From: Candidatus Blochmanniella pennsylvanica str. BPEN | GTDB lineage: Bacteria > Pseudomonadota > Gammaproteobacteria > Enterobacterales > Enterobacteriaceae | Length of the DNA stretch: 64,000 nucleotides | NCBI RefSeq assembly: GCF_000011745.1 | Contig: NC_007292.1 | Coordinates: 124,001-188,000, forward strand | Direction: 5' to 3' | Part shown: positions 42,294-52,457 of the stretch, piece by piece | How positions within the stretch are numbered: the stretch's first letter is position 1 | How the letters are laid out: each line of letters begins with the position of its first letter | Position numbers and translations under genes: made by a program | The notes under the pieces: model-generated | The model's input: only the letters and a program-made list of their open reading frames with translations | Told to the model about the DNA's origin: nothing | Databases searched by the model: none

Positions 42294-43394
42294 TTATTTT
42301 TCTCTTTCGTTTTTAATTAACGCAGCTATAATATCACCCATTTCATTAGTGCTTATGCTTTTTTCGTGTTTTTTTGCTATATCAATAGTTCGATATCCTA
42401 ACATTAATGCTTGAGAAACTGCTTTTTCAATTTTAATTGCAATATGATCTAATTTTAAACTATATCTAAATAATAACGCAATAGAGAGAATATGTGCGAT
42501 AGGATTAGCGATATTTTTTTCTGCAATATCCGGAGCTGATCCTCCGGCAGGTTCATACAAACCAAAATTGTGTTCATTAATACTAGCAGAAGGTAACATT
42601 CCAATGGATCCACTTATCATAGCACATTCATCAGATAGAATGTCCCCAAATAAATTTGGACATAGAATAATATCGAATTTAGAAGGATTGTTTATTAATT
42701 GCATGCTAGCATTGTCAATGTATAAGTGTTCTAATTCAACATCTGGATAATTTTTTGCAAGATGTGATACCACTTCTCTCCATAACATAGAAGTATGTAG
42801 CACGTTAGCTTTGTCTATAGAAGACACACGTTTACGTCTTTTTTGAGCTAATTTAAAAGCAATGTTGGCAATACGTTCTATTTCAAAGCGATGATAAACT
42901 GCAGTATCAAAAGCATATTCGTTTAAACCTGTCCCTGAACGTCCTTTTGGTTGGCCAAAATAAATACCTCCGGTTAATTCACGTACGAATATAATGTCAA
43001 TTCCATTTGGAATCATATTTATATTTAAAGGAGATAATTCTTTTAATTCATCAGCAAGGTATATAGGTCTTAAATTAGCGAATAAATTAAAGTGTTTGCG
43101 TAAAGCTAATAAAGCTCCTTGTTCCGGGCTTTCTGATCCTTTTAAATGTGTCCACTGTGGTCCTCCTACTGCTCCAAATAATATAGCATTTGATTGTTCG
43201 CAATATTTTAAAGTACTTTTCGGAAAAGGAGTGCCTTCACTATTAATTGCATCTCCTCCTATTTTATGTTCTGTGGTGACAATATTGATTTGAAATTGTT
43301 TTTTTATTACATTTAATATTTTATAAACTTGTCTTGTAGTTTCCGGTCCGATACCATCCCCTGGTAATACTGCAATATGATAATTATTATTCAT
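42294..43394 (-). CDS. leuB: 3-isopropylmalate dehydrogenase
   Basis: LeuB oxidatively decarboxylates 3-isopropylmalate with NAD. The product has 366 aa against 363 in E. coli. It starts [53 protein letters not shown] and [18 protein letters not shown] are typical of the family. It lies 23 bp downstream of leuA and 1 bp upstream of leuC. Confidence 0.98.
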   Translation of the reverse strand: MNNNYHIAVLPGDGIGPETTRQVYKILNVIKKQFQINIVTTEHKIGGDAINSEGTPFPKSTLKYCEQSNAILFGAVGGPQWTHLKGSESPEQGALLALRKHFNLFANLRPIYLADELKELSPLNINMIPNGIDIIFVRELTGGIYFGQPKGRSGTGLNEYAFDTAVYHRFEIERIANIAFKLAQKRRKRVSSIDKANVLHTSMLWREVVSHLAKNYPDVELEHLYIDNASMQLINNPSKFDIILCPNLFGDILSDECAMISGSIGMLPSASINEHNFGLYEPAGGSAPDIAEKNIANPIAHILSIALLFRYSLKLDHIAIKIEKAVSQALMLGYRTIDIAKKHEKSISTNEMGDIIAALIKNEREK

Positions 43395-43417
43395 AAGTAT
43401 TTAGATTTTCCAAATTA

Positions 43418-44971
43418 CTAGTTATTATTTTTTTTTATATATTTGCGTTGAATTATCACTTGTTTCGCGCGCCAAATATTATTTAAAACATGAATCATGG
43501 CTTTTACTGAAGATTTTATTACATCTGTATCTAATCCAACTCCATGAAAATTGCGTCCTTCATACGATACAACAATATCCACTTGTCCTAACGCGTTACG
43601 ACCATGTCCTTTTGCATTCAGTTGATATCTTTCTAAATTTATAGATAACTTAGAAATGTGAGTTAACGCTTCATAAATTGCATCTATTGGCCCATTACCA
43701 CTCGACGAATGAGTGTATGTGTTGTTTCCACAATATAATTTTACTGAGGCGTGAGCAACTTCAGAAGAGCTAGAATCTACATGAAAACATTTTAATCTGA
43801 AGAATTCTGATTGTTCTTGTTGATTGTTAATGAATGCTAATGCTTCTAGATCATAATCAAATACCTGTCCTTTTTTATCTGCTAATTCTAAAAAAACATC
43901 ATATAATTTATCCATGTCATAATCACTTTCTTGATAACCCATTGTTTTCATATGATGTTTTACTGCCGCTCTTCCAGATCGAGATGTGAGATTTAATTTA
44001 ACATCTTTTAAACCAATAGTTTCAGGAGTCATAATTTCATAATTTTTTCTATTTTTCAATATACCATCTTGATGAATACCTGCAGAATGAGAGAAAGCAT
44101 TGGAGCCAACTATTGCTTTATTAGCCGGGATAGGGATATTACATAATTGACTAACTACTTGACTGGCTCTATAAATCTCTTGACAACGAACATTAGTATG
44201 TACGTTCAGTAAATCTTCTCGTACTTTGATGGCCATAATTATTTCTTCTAGAGCAGTATTTCCTGCTCGTTCACCAATACCATTTATAGTACCTTCAATT
44301 TGACGAGCTCCTGCCTGTATAGCTGAAATAGAATTACCAACTGCCATTCCTAAATCATCATGACAATGAACAGAAATGATAGCTTTATCAATAATAGGGA
44401 CACGATTATATAAAGAAGTAATAATTTGCCCAAACTGATATGGAGTGGTGTAGCCCACTGTGTCAGGAATATTAATTGTGCTTGCTCCGGATTGAATAGC
44501 AATTTCAACAATACGACATAAATTATCGATATTGGTGCGTCCAGCATCTTCGCAAGAAAACTCTATGTCATCAGTGTATTTTCTTGCATAACGTATCGCA
44601 TGAACGGTCATGTCTATAATCTGATCAAAGTTTTTTTTCAATTTAGATTGAATATGTACATTTGAAGTGGGTAAGAATATATGAATACGAAAATTTTTTG
44701 CAACTTTTAACGCTTCAGCTGCAACATCAATATCGTTATCAATACATCTAGCCAAGGCGCATACTAAACTATTTTTTATTTTTTGAGCTATTGTATGAAC
44801 CGATTCAAAATCTCCTGGAGAGGATATTGGAAATCCAACTTCCATAATATCTACCCCTAATCGTTCTAAAGCAAAAGCAATCTGCAATTTTTCCTTTACG
44901 TTTAAACTCGCTTGTAAAGCCTGTTCACCGTCCCGTAAAGTTGTATCGAAAATAATGACTTGTTGACTCAT
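43418..44971 (-). CDS. leuA: 2-isopropylmalate synthase
   Basis: LeuA condenses acetyl-CoA and 2-oxoisovalerate, the committed leucine step. The product has 517 aa against 523 in E. coli. The catalytic TIM barrel begins [19 protein letters not shown] and includes [27 protein letters not shown] and the linker region [13 protein letters not shown]. The C-terminal regulatory domain (about 390-517) that binds leucine is kept ([26 protein letters not shown]), so feedback inhibition may remain. It is the first gene of chromosomal leuABCD, with a promoter-like element upstream (45089-45118). Confidence 0.98.
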   Translation of the reverse strand: MSQQVIIFDTTLRDGEQALQASLNVKEKLQIAFALERLGVDIMEVGFPISSPGDFESVHTIAQKIKNSLVCALARCIDNDIDVAAEALKVAKNFRIHIFLPTSNVHIQSKLKKNFDQIIDMTVHAIRYARKYTDDIEFSCEDAGRTNIDNLCRIVEIAIQSGASTINIPDTVGYTTPYQFGQIITSLYNRVPIIDKAIISVHCHDDLGMAVGNSISAIQAGARQIEGTINGIGERAGNTALEEIIMAIKVREDLLNVHTNVRCQEIYRASQVVSQLCNIPIPANKAIVGSNAFSHSAGIHQDGILKNRKNYEIMTPETIGLKDVKLNLTSRSGRAAVKHHMKTMGYQESDYDMDKLYDVFLELADKKGQVFDYDLEALAFINNQQEQSEFFRLKCFHVDSSSSEVAHASVKLYCGNNTYTHSSSGNGPIDAIYEALTHISKLSINLERYQLNAKGHGRNALGQVDIVVSYEGRNFHGVGLDTDVIKSSVKAMIHVLNNIWRAKQVIIQRKYIKKNNN

Positions 44972-44993
44972 GATTATCTACATCTCATGAATG

Positions 44994-45032
44994 TTAGGAT
45001 GGATATGTATATAATATTTTAATTAATAACAT
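44994..45032 (-). CDS. Possible vestigial leucine leader peptide
   Basis: Between the candidate leuA promoter and leuA a 12-codon minus-strand ORF reads MLLIKILYTYPS, with three TTA leucine codons. E. coli leuL sits in this position and has four adjacent Leu codons. There is no good SD and no attenuator hairpin between this ORF and leuA. In AT-rich DNA TTA codons are frequent, so chance is likely. Confidence 0.2.
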   Translation of the reverse strand: MLLIKILYTYPS

Positions 45033-45088
45033 ACTAATTGTGAACCAATAATATCAGATTTTAAATAATAATTTATTACATTAAATCT

Positions 45089-45118
45089 ATTTTAAGTCTA
45101 TTAAATATCGTTTGTCAA
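45089..45118 (-). promoter_or_regulatory. Candidate leuABCD promoter
   Basis: On the minus strand TTGACA (45118-45113) and TAAAAT (45094-45089) are separated by 18 bp, about 120 bp upstream of leuA. The -35 box is a perfect consensus, and the E. coli leu promoter also has TTGACA. A leader of about 110 nt would follow. Confidence 0.55.
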
Positions 45119-45188
45119 CTATTAATACTATTGAAAGTAAAATGTTAATATAATAGCGTTATAATATTTTTAAGATTGATTTTTTGTG

Positions 45189-45207
45189 TTATCATCATCG
45201 ATGATAA
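45189..45207. repeat. Hairpin/palindrome between leuA and rsmH
   Basis: TTATCATC (45189-45196), ATC, GATGATAA (45200-45207) forms an 8-bp stem; an alternative 12-bp perfect palindrome ATCATCGATGAT spans 45194-45205. It is followed on the + strand by AATAAAATTTTTT. It may be an operator between the two divergent promoters or a terminator blocking read-through. Confidence 0.4.
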
Positions 45208-45410
45208 TAAAATTTTTTATGAGTTGTTAGATTGTAACCATACAAATTCTATTTTTTGAATATAAGGTATGAAATATATTTCAATTGCAGTTCATATAAA
45301 CACTTAGTAGTATGAAACATAGAAAGTTGCGTGTCTGATATTTTTTATTATTAAGTATTTTGTTCATAAAATAACAAATGTGTGCATCTGTATTTTTTAT
45401 TATTATATAC

Positions 45411-46367
45411 ATGTTCTATATTCACTACAGTCATAAAAGTGTATTGCTAAATGAAGCGATACAATCATTGAATATTAAAGCAACAGGAATGTATATTGAC
45501 GGAACGTTTGGTTCAGGAGGTCATTCTAAATTAATTTTATCTCAATTAAATAAACGAGGTCGTTTGTTAGCAATAGATAAAGATTTATTGGCTGTCAAAA
45601 TTGGAAAGCACATTGCTGAACAAGATGATAGATTTACTATAATACATAGTTCATTTTCCAAAATGATCAACCATGTTAAAAATATAGGATTAATTGGATC
45701 AGTGGATGGTATTTTACTAGATTTAGGGATCAGTACATTTCAGATAAATGATTGTAGCAGAGGATTTTCGTTTATGCAAGATGGTCTACTAGATATGCGG
45801 ATGGACATTAGTAGCGGAATATCTGCTGCTGAATGGTTATCGAAGGCATCTCAAGAAAATATTACTTGGGTTTTAAAAAATTTTGGAGAAGAACGATTTG
45901 CAAAAAATATCGCTAAGATTTTAGTGTCTAAAAGACGATACACGCCTATTATACGCTCGATTGTTTTATCGAAATTAATCTGCGATGCTATTCCGCATCG
46001 CAATATGAATAAACATCCTGCAACTAAAAGTTTTCTGGCAATTAGAATGTTCATTAATAATGAACTAGAAGAAATAATGCAAGTATTAAAAGATGCATTG
46101 ATTATATTGTCTCCACGAGGCAGATTGGTGGTAATTAGTTTTAATTCTCTAGAAGATCGATTGGTAAAATACTTCATTCGTGAACATAGTTGTGCTTTAT
46201 CTATTCCTCCCAAGCTTCCATTAACAAATAATCAAATATTTAGTAAATATAAAAATAAGTGTCAATTAAAAAATATAGGAAAATTAACACCTTCAAAACA
46301 AGAAATTAAAAGAAATATACGTGCTCGTAGCGCGATATTACGTTGCGCTGAAAAATTGGCTATCTAA
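45411..46367 (+). CDS. rsmH: 16S rRNA (cytosine1402-N4)-methyltransferase RsmH
   Basis: RsmH (MraW) methylates C1402 in the ribosomal P site and opens the dcw cluster. From ATG 45411 (MFYIHYSHKSVLLNEAIQSL) the protein is 318 aa against 313 in E. coli. An in-frame ATG at 45378 would add a hydrophobic 11-residue extension not seen in the family. Neither start has a clear SD. Motifs are YIDGTFGSGGHSKLILSQL, GILLDLGIS, CSRGFSFMQDGLLDMRMD and HPATKSFLAIRMFIN. mraZ, normally upstream, is missing. ftsL starts two bases after the stop. Confidence 0.95.
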   Translation: MFYIHYSHKSVLLNEAIQSLNIKATGMYIDGTFGSGGHSKLILSQLNKRGRLLAIDKDLLAVKIGKHIAEQDDRFTIIHSSFSKMINHVKNIGLIGSVDGILLDLGISTFQINDCSRGFSFMQDGLLDMRMDISSGISAAEWLSKASQENITWVLKNFGEERFAKNIAKILVSKRRYTPIIRSIVLSKLICDAIPHRNMNKHPATKSFLAIRMFINNELEEIMQVLKDALIILSPRGRLVVISFNSLEDRLVKYFIREHSCALSIPPKLPLTNNQIFSKYKNKCQLKNIGKLTPSKQEIKRNIRARSAILRCAEKLAI

Positions 46368-46369
46368 AT

Positions 46370-46684
46370 ATGACGGAAAAGAAACAATATAACCTTGTTA
46401 GTATTATTTATGATGATTTGTGCTTATATGGTAAGTGGCAGTTGCTTTTATTGTTGTTAGTGTTAATAACAGCAATGTTAGTTGTTCTCGTAACTTATCA
46501 AACTAGATCTATGATTATAGATCGCGAAAAACTTGTGTTAGAGAAAAATAATTTGGATACTGAATGGAGAAGTTTAATTCTTGAAGAAAAAATATTATCT
46601 CATCATAATCGTATTGAACGTATCGCAATGGATAAATTACAAATGCACTACACGGAACTAACTCAAGATAATACATTGTACTAA
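46370..46684 (+). CDS. ftsL: Cell division protein FtsL
   Basis: FtsL is a bitopic septal protein that works with FtsB and FtsQ to activate FtsWI. The product has 104 aa against 121 in E. coli, with a shorter cytoplasmic N-terminus. A transmembrane segment (about 22-43, LLLLLVLITAMLVVLVTY) is followed by a coiled coil. That coil has LVLEKNNLDTEWRSLILEE and HNRIERIAMDKLQM, matching E. coli closely. It lies between rsmH and ftsI as usual. Confidence 0.95.
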   Translation: MTEKKQYNLVSIIYDDLCLYGKWQLLLLLLVLITAMLVVLVTYQTRSMIIDREKLVLEKNNLDTEWRSLILEEKILSHHNRIERIAMDKLQMHYTELTQDNTLY

Positions 46685-46768
46685 TCTATAAAATTTATTT
46701 ATGTGATAAATAAAAATATTATTTGAAAATAGTTATAGCTCCTCCTGTGATGATACAATTTATGTTAT

Positions 46769-48463
46769 ATGAAGTTTGAACCTTACAATTTTAAAATAAT
46801 TTTAAATAACAAACGTTTTAATTTATTGTATAGCGGTATTTTTTTTGTATTAATTATTTTGCTATTGAGATTAGCTTTTTTGCAGATTATTTATTCTGAC
46901 CAGCTAATTAATGAAGGTAACATGCGTTCGTTACGCGTGCAAAGCACACTCTCTACTCGGGGTATTATTACTGATAGAATGGGTCAACTATTGGCAATTA
47001 GTATACCGGCTGATTCGGTTTGGATTGATCCTCAAGAAATTAGCAAGAGTGGCGGTATTACTGCTGATATACGTCGTTGGACAGAATTATCTGAGGTATT
47101 ATCTATATCATCAGATAAACTATCATCTCTCATCAATAATCATACTACAGATCATTTTTTGTATTTAGCACGACAGATTGATCCTACTATTTCTAAATAC
47201 ATTAGTCAACTTAAATTACCAGGAGTATATTTGCAACAAGGATCAAAAAGATATTACCCTGCTGGGTGTGCAACTGCACATTTGATAGGAGTAACAGATG
47301 TAGATAGCCAAGGGATTGAAGGTATAGAAAAAAGTTTTGATTCTTGGTTGACTGGTCAACCCAAAACAAGAGTAATACGCAAAGATAGATTTGGTCGAAC
47401 AATTGAAGAAATTACTTTGAATAACGGTCAATCTTCTCAGAATATTATTCTCAGTATCGACGAACGCCTGCAAGATTTAGCATACCGTGAATTAAATAAT
47501 GCTGTACATATGAATAAAGCAGAATCCGGTAGTATAGTATTGATAGATATCAATACTGGAGAAATTCTAGCTATGACAAACAGTCCATCATATAATCCAA
47601 ACAATTTTTTGTCCATTGTTAATAAATCTGTTATGCGTAACCGTGCTATTACTGATGCATTTGAACCAGGTTCTACCGTGAAACCTATTGTGATTATGGC
47701 TGCATTAAAACATAAGATAATCACAAAAGACACTATTATGAATACATCACCCTATATACTTAATGGGCATCAAATTAAGGATGTACTATATCGTAGAAAA
47801 TTGACTATTAGAGAAATATTACAAAAGTCTAGTAATGTTGGTGTTTCTAAATTAGCATTAGCTATGCCTGCAGCAGTTTTAGTCAATACATATTCAAATT
47901 TTGGAATGGGTAAATCAACAAATATAGGCTTAGTGGGAGAAAGTAACGGGATATATCCATATAATAGATGTTGGTCAGACATAGAACGCGCCACCTTTTC
48001 TTATGGATATGGTTTGATGATTACTCCGTTACAATTAGCTAAAGTTTATGCTACTATTGGTGGAATGGGAATATCTCGACCACTTTCTATTATACGAGTT
48101 GATTCTTCCTCGGTATTAGGAAATCAAGTTTTTCCAAGATCTTTAGTGCGAACTGTTTTAGACATGATGGAAAATGTGTCATTGCCGAGTGGTGGTTGTC
48201 AATCTGCAATTAAAGGATATAGGGTTGCTGTAAAAACTGGGACTGTTAAGATAGTTGGATCACATGGGAAATATATTAATAAGTATATTGCATGTACTGC
48301 TGGAGTAGCTCCAGCGAGTAATCCCAGATTTGCTTTAGCAGTAGTAATAAATGATCCTAAAAATGGTCATTATTATGGAAGTATGGTATCAGCGCCAGTT
48401 TTTAGCGCAGTGATGGGCAATGCATTAAAAATCATGAATGTAGTGCCAGATTTTTTGCAGTAA
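46769..48463 (+). CDS. ftsI: Peptidoglycan transpeptidase FtsI (PBP3)
   Basis: FtsI cross-links septal murein. The product has 564 aa against 588 in E. coli. It has one N-terminal transmembrane helix (about 20-40), then the pedestal domain (MRSLRVQSTLSTRGIITDR). The transpeptidase domain has active-site Ser302 in GSTVKP, SSN in QKSSNVGVSKLALAM, and KTG in AVKTGTVKI. The C-terminal tail that is processed in E. coli is missing. The start ATG 46769 gives a shorter cytoplasmic N-terminus than in E. coli. Confidence 0.98.
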   Translation: MKFEPYNFKIILNNKRFNLLYSGIFFVLIILLLRLAFLQIIYSDQLINEGNMRSLRVQSTLSTRGIITDRMGQLLAISIPADSVWIDPQEISKSGGITADIRRWTELSEVLSISSDKLSSLINNHTTDHFLYLARQIDPTISKYISQLKLPGVYLQQGSKRYYPAGCATAHLIGVTDVDSQGIEGIEKSFDSWLTGQPKTRVIRKDRFGRTIEEITLNNGQSSQNIILSIDERLQDLAYRELNNAVHMNKAESGSIVLIDINTGEILAMTNSPSYNPNNFLSIVNKSVMRNRAITDAFEPGSTVKPIVIMAALKHKIITKDTIMNTSPYILNGHQIKDVLYRRKLTIREILQKSSNVGVSKLALAMPAAVLVNTYSNFGMGKSTNIGLVGESNGIYPYNRCWSDIERATFSYGYGLMITPLQLAKVYATIGGMGISRPLSIIRVDSSSVLGNQVFPRSLVRTVLDMMENVSLPSGGCQSAIKGYRVAVKTGTVKIVGSHGKYINKYIACTAGVAPASNPRFALAVVINDPKNGHYYGSMVSAPVFSAVMGNALKIMNVVPDFLQ

Positions 48464-48498
48464 TTTTATAAGCAATCAGGTCTCTTTGAGAAAATTAT

Positions 48499-50010
48499 AT
48501 GTATGATTCACGTAATTTATATAAATTATTTATTCCATATGTTTTTAATAATCCTACTAGTCCTGCATTGACGGGGATGGAATTGGATAGTCGTAACATT
48601 GTATTGGGAAATTTATTTGTAGCAGTTAAAGGTTCTAAGACTGATGGAAGATTATATATTGACTATGCGATCAAAAAGGGAGCTTCGGCAGTTTTATTAG
48701 AATCTTGGAGCGATATAACAATATCTAAAAAATATAGTTATCATTTAAATAAAATACCTGTGGTCCATGTTAACTATTTACCACGGTATTTGTCCGATAT
48801 AGCAGGTAGTTTTTATAATCATCCGTCACGTTTTTTGGATTTAATTGGTGTTACTGGCACCAATGGGAAAACTACTATAACGCATTTGTTAGCTCGTTGG
48901 GTCCAATTATTAGGAAAAAAAAGCGCTGTGATGGGTACTTTAGGTAACGGAATGTTAAATAATATGTGTTTGTCTAATAATACAACATGCTCTTCCATTG
49001 ATGCTCAAAAAATATTATCTCAGTTTGTTAAAGATAAGATTACGTTTGTTGCTATGGAGGTGTCATCACATGGATTAAATCAATATCGCGTGGATGCTTT
49101 ATATTTTAAAGCAGCTATATTTACTAATTTAAGCCATGATCACTTAGATTATCATGGTAACGTTATGCAATACTCTATGTCTAAGTGGCGGTTATTTGAT
49201 GAATTATGTGTAGAAAAATATATAATTAATGCTGATGATCCCGTTGGTTGTAGATGGTTATATTATTTGCCTCAAGCGATCGCAGTGACAATAACAAGGA
49301 ATTTACCATTTTTTTGGAAAGGTAAATGGATATGTGCGCTTAAGGTCAATTATCATATTCATGGCACGGATATAACTTTTGATTCAAGTTGGGGGCATGG
49401 AGTAATTCATAGTCAATTATTAGGAGAATTCAACGTTAGTAATTTGTTATTAGCTTTAGGTACGTTATTAATATTAGGATATCCTCTATCATTATTGGTA
49501 CACACATCATCTCAATTACAACCGGTAGCTGGTAGAATGGAAGTATTTCGTTCTCATGGATATCCGACGGTTATAGTAGATTATGCACATACCCCGGATG
49601 CGTTAGAAAAAGTTCTAATTTCAATTAGACAATTTTATTATTGGGGTCAACTATGGTGTGTTTTTGGTTGCGGAGGAGATAGAGATCCAAGTAAACGTGC
49701 TTTAATGGGTTGTATTGTAAGCCGGTATGCTGATTATATAATTATTACCAATGATAATCCACGCACGGAAGAACCACAATCGATTATAAATGATATTACT
49801 CGTGGTATAACACACCGAAAAAAAATCATCAAAATTATTCAAAATCGTTGCTGTGCGATACAGACTGCTATTTTAAAGGCATCTTTAGAAGATGTGATAT
49901 TAATTTCTGGAAAAGGTCATGAAAAATACCAAATTATCGGAAATAATCGCATATATCATTCTGATAAAGACATAGTAGAAAATTTTTTAAAGAACGATGT
50001 TATTTTATGA
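48499..50010 (+). CDS. murE: UDP-MurNAc-tripeptide synthetase MurE (meso-DAP adding)
   Basis: MurE adds meso-diaminopimelate to UDP-MurNAc-Ala-Glu. The product has 503 aa against 495 in E. coli. The ATP loop is GVTGTNGKTTITHLLARW. The DNPR motif (TNDNPRTEEPQSI) marks meso-DAP specificity rather than lysine. SSHGLNQYRVDAL and ISGKGHEKYQIIG are also conserved. It overlaps murF by four bases (ATGA at 50007-50010). It depends on the DAP route that includes DapB in this window. Confidence 0.98.
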   Translation: MYDSRNLYKLFIPYVFNNPTSPALTGMELDSRNIVLGNLFVAVKGSKTDGRLYIDYAIKKGASAVLLESWSDITISKKYSYHLNKIPVVHVNYLPRYLSDIAGSFYNHPSRFLDLIGVTGTNGKTTITHLLARWVQLLGKKSAVMGTLGNGMLNNMCLSNNTTCSSIDAQKILSQFVKDKITFVAMEVSSHGLNQYRVDALYFKAAIFTNLSHDHLDYHGNVMQYSMSKWRLFDELCVEKYIINADDPVGCRWLYYLPQAIAVTITRNLPFFWKGKWICALKVNYHIHGTDITFDSSWGHGVIHSQLLGEFNVSNLLLALGTLLILGYPLSLLVHTSSQLQPVAGRMEVFRSHGYPTVIVDYAHTPDALEKVLISIRQFYYWGQLWCVFGCGGDRDPSKRALMGCIVSRYADYIIITNDNPRTEEPQSIINDITRGITHRKKIIKIIQNRCCAIQTAILKASLEDVILISGKGHEKYQIIGNNRIYHSDKDIVENFLKNDVIL

Positions 50011-51380
50011 TTCCATTTAGTTTGCATGAAATAGCGCCAGTTTTAAACGCTAAATACATTGGTATGGATTTGATTATTCATGAGATTACTATTAATTCAA
50101 ATATTATTCATAAACAATGTATGTTTATAGCATTAATAGGTAAACGTTTTGATGGTCATGATTTTACAAGTCAAGCAATTGCTGCTGGAGCTCAGGCATT
50201 GCTAGTAAATCATCATATATTATTAGATGTTCCTCAATTAATAGTTCCTGATACTCGTTGTGCTTTAATAATGTTGGCACGTTGGGTGCGCCAAAAAGTC
50301 TCATCAAAAGTTATTGCTATAACTGGATCAAGCGGTAAAACATCAGTAAAAGAAATGACCACGTCTATATTAAAAGAGTGTGGACATACAATAGCCACAC
50401 AAGGTAACTTTAATAATATGATTGGAGTGCCGATTACTTTATTACGTTTAACGAAAAAAAACAATTTTGCAATTATCGAATTAGGAACAAGTTCTCCTGG
50501 AGAACTTGTTCAATTAAGTAAGATAGTTGCTGCTAATGTAGCTTTAGTAAATAATGTTTACCCTGCACATCTATCAGGTTTTAAATCGTTATCTAAAATA
50601 GGAAAAGAAAAAGGGAAAATTTTTTCTGAATTAGATTTAAATGGAACAGGTATTATAAATGCTGATAGTCATGCTTTGTCTTTATGGCGTAAACCATTGA
50701 AGGGAAAATCTATGTGGTTTTTTTCTTTACGTACTAACGTAGGCATAGATTTTTTTGCAAGTAATATTATTTCTGAAAAAAATAGAATACGGTTTATTTT
50801 ACATACTCCATATGGAACTTCTCCAGTGGTTTTATCAATGTTAGGCACGCATAATGTGGCTAATGCTTTAGCTGCTAGCGCGCTTGCATTTTCTGTAGGA
50901 GCAAATTTATCAGAAGTAGTTTATGGATTAGAAAATATAAAAACGTTACCTGGTAGATTATTTCCAATTATTTTAGGTGAAGGTAAATTATTATTAGATG
51001 ATACTTATAATTCAAACGTTGGTTCTATGATATCTGCTATTCATGTACTAACTACAATGCCAGGTTATCGTATATTGGTGGTCAGTGATATGTTAGAATT
51101 AGGAAAATATAAATCAATCAAATATCATTGTTATATTGGGAAATTAATCGCAACGACAAATATCAATAAAATTCTTACCATAGGTAGTGTTAGTTGTTGC
51201 ATTTCTAAAATATGTGGAAAAGGAAAACATTTTCGAAATAAAAATAAATTAATTATTTATATCAAGCAGATGTTATCTATCCATAATTCAATTAGTGTAT
51301 TAGTAAAAGGATCACGAGGCTTTAAAATGGAGCAAATAATAAATGCTATTCGAGATGAATCAAAATGTTATTTTGGCTAA
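50007..51380 (+). CDS. murF: UDP-MurNAc-pentapeptide synthetase MurF
   Basis: MurF ligates D-Ala-D-Ala to the UDP-MurNAc-tripeptide. The product has 457 aa against 452 in E. coli. ATP binding is at [44 protein letters not shown] and [14 protein letters not shown] are also conserved. It overlaps mraY by 16 bp. Its substrate needs a D-Ala-D-Ala ligase, whose usual gene in this cluster (ddlB) is missing. Confidence 0.98.
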   Translation: MIPFSLHEIAPVLNAKYIGMDLIIHEITINSNIIHKQCMFIALIGKRFDGHDFTSQAIAAGAQALLVNHHILLDVPQLIVPDTRCALIMLARWVRQKVSSKVIAITGSSGKTSVKEMTTSILKECGHTIATQGNFNNMIGVPITLLRLTKKNNFAIIELGTSSPGELVQLSKIVAANVALVNNVYPAHLSGFKSLSKIGKEKGKIFSELDLNGTGIINADSHALSLWRKPLKGKSMWFFSLRTNVGIDFFASNIISEKNRIRFILHTPYGTSPVVLSMLGTHNVANALAASALAFSVGANLSEVVYGLENIKTLPGRLFPIILGEGKLLLDDTYNSNVGSMISAIHVLTTMPGYRILVVSDMLELGKYKSIKYHCYIGKLIATTNINKILTIGSVSCCISKICGKGKHFRNKNKLIIYIKQMLSIHNSISVLVKGSRGFKMEQIINAIRDESKCYFG

Positions 51381-52453
51381 CAGAGAATGTATTAGCACTA
51401 TATTCATCCAGATTTAATATTGTTTGTCATTTAACTTTCAGAGCTATTATTAGTTTTTTATCAGCATTGTTTATTTCTTTAGGGATAGGTCATTGTGTAA
51501 TTACATGGTTTCATAATTTGTGTTTTTTTCAAATAGTGCGTTGTGATGGACCAAAATCACATACTCAAAAGCAAAGTACACCTACTATGGGTGGAATTGT
51601 GCTGATTCTTTCTATTGTCATATCAGTAATGGTGTGCGCTGATTTATCAAATATATATGTATGGTATGTATTTTTCATACTAATAACATACGGAATATTG
51701 GGTTTAACTGACGACATTTTAAAAATTAAAAAGAAAAGTTCTAAGGGTTTGAGTGTGTTACATAAATACTTTTGGCAATCCTTAATTGCTTTAACATTAG
51801 TCATTATTATCTTTATGTCAGATCGCAGTCTTACATCTACACAATTAATAGTGCCATTTTTTAAAAATTTTATGCCTCAATTGGGTATTTGGTATATTTT
51901 TTTAGCATATTTCGTTGTTGTTGGGACAAGTAATGCCGTGAATTTATCTGATGGTTTAGATGGGTTAGCGATTATGCCTATAATGTTCGTTGCAGCTGGA
52001 TTGGCTGTAGTTGCATGGATAAGCAATGATATTCACTTTGCTAGTCATCTAAATATTCCTTATATTTGCTTTTCTGGAGAATTAATAATTATATGTTCTG
52101 CTATTATTGGAGCTGGTCTTGGGTTTTTATGGTTTAACACTTATCCTGCTCAGATATTTATGGGCGATGTAGGTTCTTTATCACTTGGAGGTACACTTGG
52201 GATAATTGCAGTGTTGTTACATCAAGAATGTTTATTATTAATTATGGGCGGTATGTTTGTAATAGAAACTTTATCTGTGATCTTACAAGTAATTTATTTT
52301 AGATTATTTGGGCAACGGATATTTAAAATGGCACCAATTCATCATCATTTTGAACTAAAAGGTTGTCCAGAACCCCGTATTATAGTGCGATTTTGGATCA
52401 TATCTTTAATGTTAGTTTTTGTAGGATTAATTACTTTAAAGATACGGCAATAA
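51365..52453 (+). CDS. mraY: Phospho-MurNAc-pentapeptide translocase MraY
   Basis: MraY makes lipid I in the inner membrane. The product has 362 aa against 360 in E. coli, with about ten hydrophobic segments. Hallmarks are [11 protein letters not shown], the acidic [11 protein letters not shown] (DD motif), [28 protein letters not shown] and [12 protein letters not shown]. The start overlaps the murF 3' end by 16 bp, and murD follows after four bases. Confidence 0.98.
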   Translation: MLFWLTENVLALYSSRFNIVCHLTFRAIISFLSALFISLGIGHCVITWFHNLCFFQIVRCDGPKSHTQKQSTPTMGGIVLILSIVISVMVCADLSNIYVWYVFFILITYGILGLTDDILKIKKKSSKGLSVLHKYFWQSLIALTLVIIIFMSDRSLTSTQLIVPFFKNFMPQLGIWYIFLAYFVVVGTSNAVNLSDGLDGLAIMPIMFVAAGLAVVAWISNDIHFASHLNIPYICFSGELIIICSAIIGAGLGFLWFNTYPAQIFMGDVGSLSLGGTLGIIAVLLHQECLLLIMGGMFVIETLSVILQVIYFRLFGQRIFKMAPIHHHFELKGCPEPRIIVRFWIISLMLVFVGLITLKIRQ

Positions 52454-52457
52454 AAAT

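Larger units (their letters stand above)
44972..45410. other. Divergent leuA-rsmH spacer
   Basis: This 439-bp spacer lies between two divergent operons. It contains the leuA promoter candidate (45089-45118), a possible Leu-containing leader ORF (44994-45032) and a hairpin at 45189-45207. E. coli carries leuL, leuO, ilvIH, cra and mraZ here; none is recognisable apart from the doubtful leader. Confidence 0.6.

Noticed and set aside
45851-46213. 120-aa minus-strand ORF inside rsmH
   Set aside because: It is antisense shadow of a conserved gene with no start signal or recognisable product.
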